Positions 1 to 10,475 are shown, numbered from the stretch's first letter. The stretch: DNA of 64,000 bases from Bradyrhizobium manausense (GCF_018130615.1 NZ_JAFCKB010000009.1:124001-188000), one strand, 5' to 3'. Translations and numbers: made by a program. The notes: generated from the sequence alone by a model not told the origin.

Positions 1-620
1 GAGTCCGCTGGCGGCGCAAAGGTCCATGAATTGGGGAGGTGCGCCATCGCCACGATCTGATGCTTGGCGAGGTCGCCCGGCTCGGCGATGCGCGGATGCT
101 GCTTCAGATAGCGCGGTGCAGCCACCACGACGCGGTTGATCTCCCCGACCCGCATCGCCACCATCGCCGAATCCGCGAGCGGACCGATGCGGAGCGCGAT
201 ATCGACGCCCTCGTCGATCAGATTGACCGCACGATCGAACAGCAAGAGCTTGGCCGACACGGTCGGATAGGCGTCCAGAAATGCATCGAGGATCGGCCGC
301 AGCACCATCTCGCCAGACACCACGGGGGCCGTGATCGTGAGCAGGCCGCGCGGCGCGGTGCGCGGTCCGGCGGCGATATCGTCAGCCTCCTCGAGCTCGG
401 TGAGCACGCGGCGACAGACCGCGACGTAGCGCTCGCCCTCCTCGCTCAGCTTGATCGACCGCGTGGTCCGATGCAGCAGCTCGGCGCCGACCCGCTCTTC
501 GAGGAAGGCGATGGCGCGGCTGACCGCCGCCGGCGAACGGCCGAGCTTCCGGCCTGCTGCCGCCAGGCTGCCTTCGTCCACCGCAAGGACGAACACCTTC
601 ATCGCATCCAGGCGATCCAT
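1..620 (-). CDS. LysR-family transcriptional regulator (3' end missing, cut by window edge)
   Basis: Read on the minus strand from ATG at 620 the frame stays open to base 1, so the C-terminus lies outside the window. The N-terminus MDRLDAMKVFVLAVDEGSL followed by AGRKLGRSPAAVSRAIAFLE is a typical LysR winged helix-turn-helix (about residues 1-60). After it comes the start of the effector-binding domain (GLLTITAPVVSGEMVLRPIL). About 206 residues are visible of the usual 300. The gene diverges from an SDR gene at 825, and LysR proteins commonly control the divergent neighbour, so it probably regulates the SDR-MFS pair. The inducer cannot be told from sequence. The family call is secure; the target is inferred. 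Confidence 0.88.
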   Translation of the reverse strand, partial: MDRLDAMKVFVLAVDEGSLAAAGRKLGRSPAAVSRAIAFLEERVGAELLHRTTRSIKLSEEGERYVAVCRRVLTELEEADDIAAGPRTAPRGLLTITAPVVSGEMVLRPILDAFLDAYPTVSAKLLLFDRAVNLIDEGVDIALRIGPLADSAMVAMRVGEINRVVVAAPRYLKQHPRIAEPGDLAKHQIVAMAHLPNSWTFAPPAD

Positions 621-824
621 GCCTTTCCGTCGCTCCGTCGAACTCCAGGGGCAAGCTAGGCGCTTGCCCCCGCCGCGACAACCGGCGCCAGGCCCGGGGC
701 ACGCATTCGTACGCGCCGCGAAAGAGTGTCTGCCGGACAGCGCGTATTCGCAGCCGGGCCGTCACCGCGTACCTGAGTGCCCAGGCCAGCCAACGCTGGC
801 ACGGATCAACAACAGGAGCCCGTC

Positions 825-1535
825 ATGGGTATCGAGCAGAAGGTCGCCATCATCACCGGTGCATCGCAGGGCATAGGCGCCGCCCTGGTGCAGGGCTTTC
901 GCGATCGCAATCATCGCGTGGTCGCAACCGCACGCTCCGTCAAGCCGTCGAGCGACGATGACGTGCTTGCGGTTCCCGGCGATATCGCCGACCGCAAAAC
1001 CGCCGAGCGCGTGGTGGCGCAGGCCGTTGCCCGCTTCGGCCGTATCGACACGCTGGTCAACAATGCCGGCATCTTCGTCGCAAAGCCGTTCACGCAATAC
1101 ACCGCCGAGGATTATGCGGCGGTGATGGGCACCAACGTCGCCGGCTTCTTCAACATCACGCAGCTCGCGATCGCCGAGATGGAGAAGCAGGGGTCTGGCC
1201 ACGTCGTCCAGATCACGACCACGCTGGTCGACCACGCCAATTCGAATGTGCCCTCGGTGCTGGCCTCGCTGAGCAAGGGCGGCCTGAACGCCGCGACCAA
1301 GTCACTCGCGATCGAATACGCCAGGCGCGGCATTCGCGCGAACGCGGTTGCGCCCGGGATCATCAAGTCGCCCATGCACCCGGTCGCAACGCACGCAGAG
1401 TACGGCGCGATGCATCCCGTCGGCCGCATGGGCGAGATGTCCGACATCGTCGATGCCGTGCTGTATCTCGAGGGCGCCTCTTTCGTCACCGGCGAGATCC
1501 TGCACGTCGATGGCGGCCAGAGCGCCGGCCATTGA
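825..1535 (+). CDS. short-chain dehydrogenase/reductase (SDR)
   Basis: A classical SDR of about 236 residues. The NAD(P)-binding motif TGASQGIG sits near residue 13, NNAGIF near 85, and the C-terminus GEILHVDGGQSAGH is the usual SDR tail. At the catalytic position, where families have YxxxK, this protein reads LASLSKGGLNAATK. A Ser therefore stands where Tyr is expected if the alignment by eye is right, which would be unusual. The start at 825 is preferred over an in-frame ATG at 777 because CAGGAG lies about 10 bases upstream and the fold begins directly. It is followed after 37 bases by an MFS gene and diverges from a LysR gene. The substrate is unknown. Confidence 0.85.
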   Translation: MGIEQKVAIITGASQGIGAALVQGFRDRNHRVVATARSVKPSSDDDVLAVPGDIADRKTAERVVAQAVARFGRIDTLVNNAGIFVAKPFTQYTAEDYAAVMGTNVAGFFNITQLAIAEMEKQGSGHVVQITTTLVDHANSNVPSVLASLSKGGLNAATKSLAIEYARRGIRANAVAPGIIKSPMHPVATHAEYGAMHPVGRMGEMSDIVDAVLYLEGASFVTGEILHVDGGQSAGH

Positions 1536-1572
1536 GAGCCGGCCGGGCCAAGCAGATACGCAGGAGATCGAC

Positions 1573-2796
1573 ATGACCGAATTGAATGCAGACAGCAAAC
1601 CTCGGATCCGCGCCCGGCCGCATGAGCGGCCGGGCTCAACGTGGCGATACGCCGTTGCCGGACTGTCGGCCTCGCTGGTCGGACTTGGCCTCGCCCGCTT
1701 CTCCTACACGCCGCTGATCCCGGCCTTGATCGCGGCAAAGTGGTTCAGCGCCTCCGACGTGGTCTACCTTGGCGCGGCGAACCTCGCCGGCTATCTCGCC
1801 GGCGCGCTCGCGGCGCGAGCTGTTGCGGCCCGCATCGGCGCAGTCCGCGCACTGCGGGCGATGATGCTGCTTGCCACACTCTCGTTCTTTGCCAGCGCGG
1901 CGCCTGTATCCTTCACCTGGTTCTTCGCCTGGCGCTTCCTCTCTGGCCTCACTGGCGGCATCATCATGGTGCTGGCAGCCTCCGTCATTCTTCCCCATAC
2001 CTCGCCGGCCCGGCGCGGCATCGTCGGCGGCGTGATTTTTGCCGGCGTCGGTCTGGGCGTCGCTGCATCGGGCACGCTGGTGCCGCTGCTGCTGAGGGAG
2101 GGCCTGCAGCAGAGCTGGTACGGCCTCGGCGCGCTCGCGGCCGTGCTAACGCTCGCGAGCTGGTGGAGCTGGCCTGCGGAGGCCAAGACTGCTACTGCGC
2201 CTTCGCACCACGCGAAGCAGCATCACACGCCGACGGCCGCCCGCGCGTTGCTGATCCAGTACGGCCTCAACGCGGTGGCGCTGGTGCCGCACATGGTCTT
2301 CATCGTCGATTTCGTGGCGCGTGGCCTCGGCCAGGGCATTGCCGCGGGATCGCGCTATTGGGTGCTGTACGGCCTCGGCGCCATCGTCGGCCCACTCATC
2401 ACCGGCCATCTCGGCGACCGCTCAGGCTTCGGTCCGGCGTTGCGCGCGGCATTCCTGATCGAAGCGGCTGCCGTGCTGCTGCCCACCGTCAGCACCGCGC
2501 CGGTGTCATTGATCGTGTCGAGCGTCGTGGTCGGCGGCTTCACACCCGGCATCGTGCCGCTGGTGCTCGGACGCATTCACGAACTCGTGCCGCATTCCAC
2601 CGAGCAGCAGCGCGCGACATGGAGCCACGCCACCACCAGCTTTGCGCTGTTCCAGGCCGCGGCCGCCTACGGCTTTTCCTGGATCTACGCCCAGACCGGC
2701 GGCGACTATCGGGTCCTGTTCGCGCTCGGCGGCGGCGCCGTGGTGCTGGCGCTCGCGATCGACCTTGGCCTCGCGCTCACCACGCGCAAGGCTTAG
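1573..2796 (+). CDS. MFS transporter, YbfB/YjiJ type
   Basis: About 407 residues with roughly twelve hydrophobic segments starting at WRYAVAGLSASLVGLGLARF. The opening GLGLARFSYTPLIPALI is characteristic of the YbfB/YjiJ branch of the major facilitator superfamily. ATG 1573 follows CAGGAG by about six bases. The longer in-frame extension from 1348 runs inside the SDR gene and is a shadow. The short gap after the SDR gene suggests a two-gene transcript under the divergent LysR regulator. A role as exporter of a small compound is a family-level expectation; the substrate cannot be inferred. Confidence 0.85.
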   Translation: MTELNADSKPRIRARPHERPGSTWRYAVAGLSASLVGLGLARFSYTPLIPALIAAKWFSASDVVYLGAANLAGYLAGALAARAVAARIGAVRALRAMMLLATLSFFASAAPVSFTWFFAWRFLSGLTGGIIMVLAASVILPHTSPARRGIVGGVIFAGVGLGVAASGTLVPLLLREGLQQSWYGLGALAAVLTLASWWSWPAEAKTATAPSHHAKQHHTPTAARALLIQYGLNAVALVPHMVFIVDFVARGLGQGIAAGSRYWVLYGLGAIVGPLITGHLGDRSGFGPALRAAFLIEAAAVLLPTVSTAPVSLIVSSVVVGGFTPGIVPLVLGRIHELVPHSTEQQRATWSHATTSFALFQAAAAYGFSWIYAQTGGDYRVLFALGGGAVVLALAIDLGLALTTRKA

Positions 2797-2816
2797 AAGC
2801 GACAGTGATGGCGTGA

Positions 2817-4277
<1,461 letters not shown>

Positions 4278-4385
4278 GGTTTCCTCCGCCGGCGGGGATA
4301 GTCCGCCCGTCACTGCCGGCCGTCAATCGGCAATTGGCCAGGCAGCAACTGCAAAGCGAGTTGAATTCCAAGGGCCGAAACAACT

Positions 4386-4409
4386 AAGCCCCGGATCGCT
4401 CCGGGGCTT
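4386..4409 (-). terminator. 10-bp GC-rich hairpin downstream of ahcY
   Basis: A perfect inverted repeat, AAGCCCCGGA / TCCGGGGCTT, with a TCGC tetraloop lies about 30 bases past the ahcY stop. A T-tract on the minus strand is poor, so this is a probable but not textbook intrinsic terminator of the SAM-cycle operon. Confidence 0.6.
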
Positions 4410-4437
4410 TGCGTCGATGCTCAAGGTGATCCGCGGC

Positions 4438-5859
4438 TCAGTAGCGGTAGTGGTCCGACTTGTACGGACCTTCCTGCTTCACGCCGATATAGTCGGCCTG
4501 ATCCTTGCGGAGCTCGGTGAGCTTGACGCCGATCTTGGCGAGGTGCAGGCGTGCGACCTTTTCGTCGAGGGTCTTCGGCAGCACGTAGACTTCCTTCTTG
4601 TACTTACCGTCCTTGTTGTTGGCGAACAGCTCGATCTGCGCCAGCGTCTGGTTGGTGAAGGACGCCGACATCACGAAGGACGGATGGCCCATAGCGTTGC
4701 CGAGGTTCACGAGGCGGCCTTCCGACAGCATGATGATGCGGTGCTTGTCGGGGAATTCGATCTCGTCGACCTGCGGCTTGATGTTGGTCCACTTCAGATT
4801 GCGCAGAGACGCGATCTGGATCTCGTTGTCGAAGTGACCGATGTTGCAGACGATGGCACGATCCTTCATCGCGCGCATGTGCTCGATCGTGATGATGTCC
4901 TTGTTGCCGGTCGCGGTGACGAAGATGTCGGCGCGGGGCGCGGCATCTTCCATGGTGGTGACTTCGTAACCCTCCATCGACGCCTGCAGCGCGCAGATCG
5001 GATCGACTTCCGACACCATCACGCGGCAGCCGGCCTGACGGAGCGAAGCCGCCGAGCCCTTGCCGACGTCGCCGAAGCCCGCGACCATCGCGACCTTGCC
5101 CGACATCATCACGTCGGTGCCGCGGCGGATGCCATCGACCAGCGATTCACGGCAGCCATAGAGGTTGTCGAACTTCGACTTGGTGACGCTGTCGTTGACG
5201 TTGATGGCGGGCCACAGCAACGTGCCGGCCTTCTGCATGTCATAGAGACGATGCACGCCCGTGGTGGTCTCTTCGGAAACGCCCTTGATGCTCTTGGCGA
5301 TCTCGGCGAAATAGCCCTTCGGCTTTTCCTTGAGCTGCTTCTTCAGAAGCGCGAAGAAGACTTCCTCTTCTTCCGAAGCCGGCTTGTCCAGGAAGGCGGT
5401 GTCGCCGTTCTCGGCGCGCAGACCGAGATGGACGTACATGGTGGCGTCGCCGCCGTCGTCGAGGATCATGTTCGGGTGACCACCGCCGTGCCAGTCGAAC
5501 AGTTTTGCGGTGTAGTCCCAGTACTCGGTCAGCGTCTCGCCCTTGACGGCAAAGACGGGAATGCCGGCGGCTGCGATCGCAGCAGCGGCGTGATCCTGCG
5601 TCGAATAGATGTTGCAGGAGACCCAGCGAATGTCGGCGCCGAGCGCGGCCAGCGTCTCGATCAGCACGCCGGTCTGGATCGTCATATGCAGGGAGCCGGC
5701 GATGCGCGCGCCCTTCAGCGGCTGCTTCGGGCCAAACTCCTCGCGGGTGGCCATCAGGCCGGGCATCTCGGTCTCGGCCAGCGAGAGTTCCTTGCGGCCG
5801 AAATCGGCGAGCGAAATGTCCTTGACGATGTAATCGGTGAAGCCGGGCTTCGCGTTCAT
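4438..5859 (-). CDS. ahcY: adenosylhomocysteinase (S-adenosyl-L-homocysteine hydrolase)
   Basis: 473 residues, full length for the bacterial long form. The enzyme splits S-adenosylhomocysteine into adenosine and homocysteine in the cytoplasm, with tightly bound NAD, and so relieves inhibition of methyltransferases. Visible marks are [16 protein letters not shown] near the N-terminus, the NAD-binding loop [12 protein letters not shown], and the conserved C-terminal KSDHYRY tail whose Lys and Tyr contact NAD. The gene lies downstream of metK on the same strand, separated by 121 bases that contain a palindromic repeat. The grouping of a methyltransferase gene, metK and ahcY puts synthesis and recycling of SAM under shared control. 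Confidence 0.98.
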   Translation of the reverse strand: MNAKPGFTDYIVKDISLADFGRKELSLAETEMPGLMATREEFGPKQPLKGARIAGSLHMTIQTGVLIETLAALGADIRWVSCNIYSTQDHAAAAIAAAGIPVFAVKGETLTEYWDYTAKLFDWHGGGHPNMILDDGGDATMYVHLGLRAENGDTAFLDKPASEEEEVFFALLKKQLKEKPKGYFAEIAKSIKGVSEETTTGVHRLYDMQKAGTLLWPAINVNDSVTKSKFDNLYGCRESLVDGIRRGTDVMMSGKVAMVAGFGDVGKGSAASLRQAGCRVMVSEVDPICALQASMEGYEVTTMEDAAPRADIFVTATGNKDIITIEHMRAMKDRAIVCNIGHFDNEIQIASLRNLKWTNIKPQVDEIEFPDKHRIIMLSEGRLVNLGNAMGHPSFVMSASFTNQTLAQIELFANNKDGKYKKEVYVLPKTLDEKVARLHLAKIGVKLTELRKDQADYIGVKQEGPYKSDHYRY

Positions 5860-5882
5860 TGGGGGTTCCTGTTTGTTTGGCT

Positions 5883-5973
5883 CGTCATTCCGGGCGCTCG
5901 TGAAACGAGCGAACCCGGAATCCAGAGGTTCGAGATTCCGGGCTCGCCGCTTTCGCGGCGCCCCGGAATGACG
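5883..5973. repeat. composite palindromic repeat (CGTCATTCCGGG family), copy 1
   Basis: The element opens with CGTCATTCCGGG and closes with CCCCGGAATGACG, its inverted partner. Inside are two small hairpins (GCTCG TGAAA CGAGC and GCCGC TTTC GCGGC) and a central CCCGGAATC/GATTCCGGG pair. It fills the metK-ahcY spacer. A related element lies at 61238-61340. As RNA it would form a branched stem-loop that could stabilise upstream metK mRNA or lower ahcY expression; that role is inferred. Confidence 0.85.
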
Positions 5974-5980
5974 TTGGTGA

Positions 5981-7177
5981 TCAGACTGCGCGCTTCAGCG
6001 CCTCGACGAGATCGGTCTTCTCCCAGGAGAAGCCGCCCTCGTTGTCGGGCGTGCGGCCGAAATGGCCGTAGGCGGAGGTACGCGCGTAGATCGGGCGGTT
6101 GAGATCGAGATGGGTGCGGATGCCGCGCGGGGTCAGGTCCATCGCCTTGGCGGCGGCCTTCTCGAGTTGATCCTCCGACACCTTACCGGTGCCGTGGGTG
6201 TCGATGTAGATCGACAGCGGACGCGCGACGCCGATGGCGTAGGCAAGCTGCAGCGTGCAGCGGTCGGCAAGACCGGCGGCGACGATGTTTTTGGCGACGT
6301 AGCGGGCAGCGTAAGCCGCAGAGCGGTCGACCTTGGTCGGATCCTTGCCGGAGAACGCGCCGCCGCCATGCGGAGCCGCGCCGCCGTAGGTGTCGACAAT
6401 GATCTTGCGGCCGGTCAGGCCGGAATCGCCGTCGGGACCGCCGATGAAGAACTTGCCGGTCGGGTTGATGTGCCAGATGGTCTTCGGGGTGATCCAGTCC
6501 TTAGGCAGCGCCTCGCGCACATAGGGCTCGACGATGTCGCGGATCTGCTTGGACGAGATGTCCTCGATCAGATGCTGGTGCGACACCACGATCTCGCGCA
6601 CGCCGACCGGCTTGCCGTTCTCGTACTGCACGGTGACCTGGCTCTTGGAATCCGGACCCAGCACCTTCTCGCGGCCGGAGTGGCGCGCTTCGGAGATCAG
6701 GCGCAGGATCTTGTGGGCATAGAAGATCGGCGCCGGCATCAGGTCGGGCGTCTCGTTGGTGGCGTAGCCGAACATGATGCCCTGGTCGCCCGCGCCTTCT
6801 TCCTTGACCTCGCCCGGCTGCAGCGCATCGACGCCCTGCGCGATGTCGGCCGACTGCGGATGCAGCAGGATCTCGATATCAGCAGTCTTCCAGTGGAAGC
6901 CCTCCTGCTCGTACCCGATGTCCTTGATCGCGGCGCGCACGACGCTTTCGATCTGCTCGTTGTCCACCGACTTCGGACCGCGGGTCTCACCGGCGATCAC
7001 CACCTTGTTGGTGGTGGCCAGCGTCTCGCAGGCAGCGCGGATCTGCCACGGGTCGATGCCGGCTTTCGGCCCCTCGCGATAGAACAGATCGACGATTTCG
7101 TCGGAAATCCGGTCGCAGACCTTGTCCGGATGGCCTTCGGACACGGACTCGCTGGTGAAGAGATAGGACGCGCGCAT
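5981..7177 (-). CDS. metK: methionine adenosyltransferase (SAM synthetase)
   Basis: About 398 residues. It makes S-adenosylmethionine from methionine and ATP. The N-terminus carries [24 protein letters not shown] with the catalytic His and metal-binding Asp. [14 protein letters not shown] and the P-loop-like [23 protein letters not shown] are both present and intact. ATG 7177 gives the standard [11 protein letters not shown] start; AAGGGG lies about nine bases upstream. An in-frame ATG at 7201 would add MWRNKGLL and is less likely. Neighbours on the same strand are a putative methyltransferase upstream (60-base gap) and ahcY downstream. Confidence 0.98.
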   Translation of the reverse strand: MRASYLFTSESVSEGHPDKVCDRISDEIVDLFYREGPKAGIDPWQIRAACETLATTNKVVIAGETRGPKSVDNEQIESVVRAAIKDIGYEQEGFHWKTADIEILLHPQSADIAQGVDALQPGEVKEEGAGDQGIMFGYATNETPDLMPAPIFYAHKILRLISEARHSGREKVLGPDSKSQVTVQYENGKPVGVREIVVSHQHLIEDISSKQIRDIVEPYVREALPKDWITPKTIWHINPTGKFFIGGPDGDSGLTGRKIIVDTYGGAAPHGGGAFSGKDPTKVDRSAAYAARYVAKNIVAAGLADRCTLQLAYAIGVARPLSIYIDTHGTGKVSEDQLEKAAAKAMDLTPRGIRTHLDLNRPIYARTSAYGHFGRTPDNEGGFSWEKTDLVEALKRAV

Positions 7178-7191
7178 CAGTAACCCCTTGT

Positions 7192-7209
7192 TCCGCCACA
7201 TCAGGCGGA
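7192..7209 (-). promoter_or_regulatory. hairpin just upstream of the metK ribosome-binding site
   Basis: On the minus strand TCCGCC and GGCGGA pair around a six-base loop, ending about 14 bases before the metK start and directly before AACAAGGGG. It could modulate metK translation or processing of the operon mRNA. I could not match the leader to SAM-II or SAM/SAH riboswitch consensus sequences from memory. Confidence 0.35.
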
Positions 7210-7237
7210 CGTTTGCGATGTTTACCTTTGGATTATG

Positions 7238-8593
7238 TCAATCACGCCGGCGCGAGATGACGTAGGATTCGTCGAGAAACCAGAGCCCGTTGTACTTTCG
7301 CAGCACATCCCTGGCGGCATCCAGAGTGCGGCCGTTTTGAGTCATATCTGTCAACCGGTCGTCCTCAATCTGAGCGACATACACCGCCGCATTCCAGGCT
7401 GCAAAGGCCGTCGAGGTTCCGATGGTACCCGTCACCTCGTTGGGCAGCGCTTCCATATCATACCTGAAGATCGAACGGTTATCCGCGTAGGCATTAAAAT
7501 TTAAGTCGCGGCCCAACGACCCAAGCTCGTACTTAACGGCGCGCAATAGCTCATGACGGCTCACCGAGAAAGGATTTTCTCCGGGCCAGATCGCCTGGAT
7601 CATTTCCATGCCGGGATCGTGACCGTGGGAGTGGATTCCGATCAGGCGGCCACCCGGCCGCAGCGCCCGCGCCAGCGGTGCAATGATCCGCTTGGCCCGG
7701 AAATTGACCGAGGACAGCGCCCGGTATGGCTGGGATGCTATGACGAGGTCGAAATTGGCTTCGGTCTGGCCCGGCCGCGGAATGGTCGAATCGAGCAGGA
7801 ACCGGTGATCCTCGCGATAGAGCACGAGGACGACGGGCCGCTCGTAGAGAGGCATGGCCGTGCGCGGGCTGATCGCGGCGCGCCAGTTCTGCTCCAGGAA
7901 GGGCCGGAGCTCGGCGATCTGCTGCTCGAACTCGCCCGATGAGGCGCCCCGCAGTGGAACCTCGTGCCAAACGGTGGCGGCGGCCGCTGCGGGCGATGCC
8001 GGCGTCAGCCAGGGCGCCTCCGAGTAGAACATGTTGGTGAAGACGAACACCGAGGCCGGATGCTCGAAAATGCGGTCGGGCACCTTCTCCAGGGTCAGGC
8101 GCAGATCCTCGAGGCTGAGCTCCTTGCCGGCCACGTAGAAAGGCATGTGCGGATAGCGCTGGTGCGTGGCGCGCAGCACCCGCGCCAGTACCGTGCCGTC
8201 GCCGACGCCCGCGTCGAAAATGCGCAGCGCCGGCGGCCGCGGATGGATGGTGGAGAGCTCCAGCGCCACGCGGTCGGCGATGACCCGCTTCTCGCTGCAG
8301 GTGTGGACGAACAGCAGGTATTTCTGCCGGTTCTCGAAGAAGCGGAAATTGCCGCGTGGATCGCGCTTTTCCGGGGGCACCTGAAGCCCCCGCGGCGGCG
8401 GCAGGCCACCGGTCGTCGATGCCGCGATATAGGCCTGGATCCGCTCCAGCGTATCGATGGTAATGCGTTTGCCCTCGCGCAGGCGGTGCACGAGCTTCCC
8501 ATCGTTCACCGCACGCCGGCCAAAAGTCGATTCCGCCATGTCCGCCTTGCGGCAGAACTCGGTGATTTGGCTCAGGATTTCATCGTTCTTCAT
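7238..8593 (-). CDS. putative SAM-dependent methyltransferase with N-terminal helix-turn-helix, in the metK operon
   Basis: 451 residues. Residues 1-55 (ILSQITEFCRKADMAESTFGRRAV followed by RLREGKRITIDTLERIQAYI) resemble a small XRE-like helix-turn-helix common in alphaproteobacteria. The complete motif supports the start at 8593, although no clean Shine-Dalgarno precedes it. A class I methyltransferase motif I, LRIFDAGVGDGTVLARVL, follows near residue 125. FDLVIASQPYRALSS and RALRPGGRLIGIHSHG further on resemble motifs IV and VI. The gene ends 60 bases before metK, so it probably shares the operon and uses its product. The methyl acceptor is unknown; a DNA-binding methyltransferase or a SAM-sensing regulator are both possible. 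Confidence 0.72.
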   Translation of the reverse strand: MKNDEILSQITEFCRKADMAESTFGRRAVNDGKLVHRLREGKRITIDTLERIQAYIAASTTGGLPPPRGLQVPPEKRDPRGNFRFFENRQKYLLFVHTCSEKRVIADRVALELSTIHPRPPALRIFDAGVGDGTVLARVLRATHQRYPHMPFYVAGKELSLEDLRLTLEKVPDRIFEHPASVFVFTNMFYSEAPWLTPASPAAAAATVWHEVPLRGASSGEFEQQIAELRPFLEQNWRAAISPRTAMPLYERPVVLVLYREDHRFLLDSTIPRPGQTEANFDLVIASQPYRALSSVNFRAKRIIAPLARALRPGGRLIGIHSHGHDPGMEMIQAIWPGENPFSVSRHELLRAVKYELGSLGRDLNFNAYADNRSIFRYDMEALPNEVTGTIGTSTAFAAWNAAVYVAQIEDDRLTDMTQNGRTLDAARDVLRKYNGLWFLDESYVISRRRD

Positions 8594-8654
8594 GAGTGGG
8601 ATGGAGGTGGGCAGGAAAGTTTGGACCCACTTCCTAGCAAACTCTGCCCACTCA
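8593..8654 (-). promoter_or_regulatory. potential pseudoknotted leader of the methyltransferase-metK-ahcY operon
   Basis: Read on the minus strand, GUGGGCAG (8651-8644) can pair with CUGCCCAC (8614-8607). AGUUUG (8643-8638) pairs with CAAACU (8623-8618), leaving a three-base bulge and a 14-base loop. AGUGGG in that loop (8631-8626) matches CCCACU (8600-8595), which directly abuts the AUG. An alternative pairing, UGAGUGGG (8654-8647) with CCCACUCA (8600-8593), is mutually exclusive with the first stem. All pairings were read by eye. The location ahead of SAM-cycle genes makes translational control plausible, but ligand and function are unproven. Confidence 0.4.
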
Positions 8655-8756
8655 GGGAATACCCGTGCCTGCTTTACCCCACGTCCGATGACGCAGGCGT
8701 GAACCCCGAGGGGTCACCGGGCAACAAACAAGCACTTCTCCTCAAGGAATTCCCCT

Positions 8757-10475
8757 ATGAGCCGCCTGCTTGTCGCGCTCGCCCTGCTCGCTGCCGCCCT
8801 ATGGTCGGCGCCTGCCTCCGCCCAATCGCGCGGTCAGCTCGGGCCGCTCTGCACCACCGAGACGACGCCGGCGGACCAGATGGTCGACGCCTGCAGCAAG
8901 ATCATCGCGCTGAAGGTTTTCAAGGGCGGGCAGCTCGCGACCGTCTATTTCTGGCGCGCCGTGGGCTGGAACAAGAAAGGTGACTACGCCCGGGTCATTG
9001 CCGACACCACCGAAGCGATCCGGCTGCAGCCGAGCCAGGCGGTCTACAACATGCGGGGCTCGGCCTATTACGACAAGGGCGACTACGACATCGCGATTGC
9101 GGATTTCGACGATGCGCTGAAGCTCGGGCCGCCGAGCGGCATCATCTTCCACAACCGCGGCAATGCCTGGCGCGGCAAGGGCGACTACGCCAAGGCGATC
9201 GCCGATTACGACATGTCGATCAAGGCCGATCCGAGATCGGCGTTCTCGTTCCAGAACCGTGGCATTGCCAAGGAAGCTCTCGGCGACCTCGACGGCGCGC
9301 TCGCGGATATCAACCAGGCCATCCGGCTCGATCCGACGCTGCCGCAGCCGCTGATCAACCGCACCACCATCTGGCGCGCGAAGAACGACCTCGAGCGGGC
9401 CATTGCCGACGGCAGCGAGGCGATCCGGCTCGCCAAGGACAAGCCGCCGGTCAACATCATGACACCGCCAAACAGCGTGCTGATCTCCGCCTATACCCAT
9501 CGCGCACTGGCCTATGAGGCCAAGGGCGACTATGCGCGCGCGAGAGACGATTACAACGCCACGCTCGCGATCGTGGCCTCGGATGCCGGCAGCAAGGCCA
9601 ATCAGGCCACCGCGAAAGTGCGGCTGTCGCTGGTGACGGATGCAGCCGCGCCGATCCCGCGTGATGCGCCCTTGCCGGCAACGGAGCCGACGGCAGCTCC
9701 TGCCCCGCAGCAGACGGGCGCCGCACCGGCGCCCTCGCCTTCCCCGGCCGTTCGCGGCAGCCGCATGGCGCTGGTCATCGGCAACGGCGCCTATGCGCAT
9801 GTGAAGGCCCTGCCCAATCCGCCCAACGATGCGCGCGCCGTCGCCAGGAGCCTGCGCGATATCGGCTTCACGGTATCCGAGGGCATCGACCTCGACCGCG
9901 CAGCGATGCAGAAGATGACGCGGGAGTTTTTGCGGGATGCAGCACGGGCACAGGTAGCCCTGGTCTATTACGCCGGCCATGGCGTGCAGGTTGACGGCCG
10001 CAACTATCTCATTCCCATCGACGTCGAGCTCAAGCCCGGCGCGAGCATGACGGAAGCGATGATCGACATGGCCACCATCATGGCCGGCCTCGACGACCAG
10101 GTCCGCACCAACATCCTGATCTTCGATGCCTGCCGCAACAATCCGATGGCGCAGCAGATCGCAAGCGCCGGTGGCAATCGCAGCATCGAGAGCGCCTCAG
10201 GCCTCGCCGCGCCGTCGAGCCTGGGCGCCGGCGCAACGCTAGGGGCCGGCACGCTGATCGCATTCGCGACCGCGCCGGGTCAGGTTGCGCTCGACGGCGA
10301 AGGCGCCAACTCGCCCTTCTCCGCGGCGCTGTCCCGCCACATCGGCACACCCGGCCTCGAAGTGCAGCAGATGCTCACGCGGGTGCGGGCGGAAGTGGTC
10401 TCGGGCACGAAGAACAAGCAGGTGCCGTGGTCGAACTCGTCACTGCTGGGCGAGGTCTATCTGGCGGAGAAGTGA
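8757..10475 (+). CDS. exported TPR protein with C-terminal caspase-like (peptidase C14) domain
   Basis: 572 residues. A signal peptide (LLVALALLAAALWSAPASAQ) directs it out of the cytoplasm. Tetratricopeptide repeats follow (about residues 60-290, units such as NMRGSAYYDKGDYDIAIADF), then a Pro/Ala-rich linker (about 295-335). The C-terminal caspase fold begins at SRMALVIGNGAYAHVKALPNP. The catalytic dyad is present: His about 408 in YYAGHG and Cys about 459 in FDACRNNP. Such proteins cleave after a basic or acidic residue in other systems; the target here is unknown. It diverges from the metK operon and its stop codon directly adjoins the stop of the convergent flavoprotein gene. Confidence 0.9.
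   Translation: MSRLLVALALLAAALWSAPASAQSRGQLGPLCTTETTPADQMVDACSKIIALKVFKGGQLATVYFWRAVGWNKKGDYARVIADTTEAIRLQPSQAVYNMRGSAYYDKGDYDIAIADFDDALKLGPPSGIIFHNRGNAWRGKGDYAKAIADYDMSIKADPRSAFSFQNRGIAKEALGDLDGALADINQAIRLDPTLPQPLINRTTIWRAKNDLERAIADGSEAIRLAKDKPPVNIMTPPNSVLISAYTHRALAYEAKGDYARARDDYNATLAIVASDAGSKANQATAKVRLSLVTDAAAPIPRDAPLPATEPTAAPAPQQTGAAPAPSPSPAVRGSRMALVIGNGAYAHVKALPNPPNDARAVARSLRDIGFTVSEGIDLDRAAMQKMTREFLRDAARAQVALVYYAGHGVQVDGRNYLIPIDVELKPGASMTEAMIDMATIMAGLDDQVRTNILIFDACRNNPMAQQIASAGGNRSIESASGLAAPSSLGAGATLGAGTLIAFATAPGQVALDGEGANSPFSAALSRHIGTPGLEVQQMLTRVRAEVVSGTKNKQVPWSNSSLLGEVYLAEK

Noticed and set aside
7178-7237. SAM-II or SAM/SAH riboswitch upstream of metK
   Set aside because: Only a simple hairpin is visible, and the sequence does not match the consensus of those riboswitches as I remember it.
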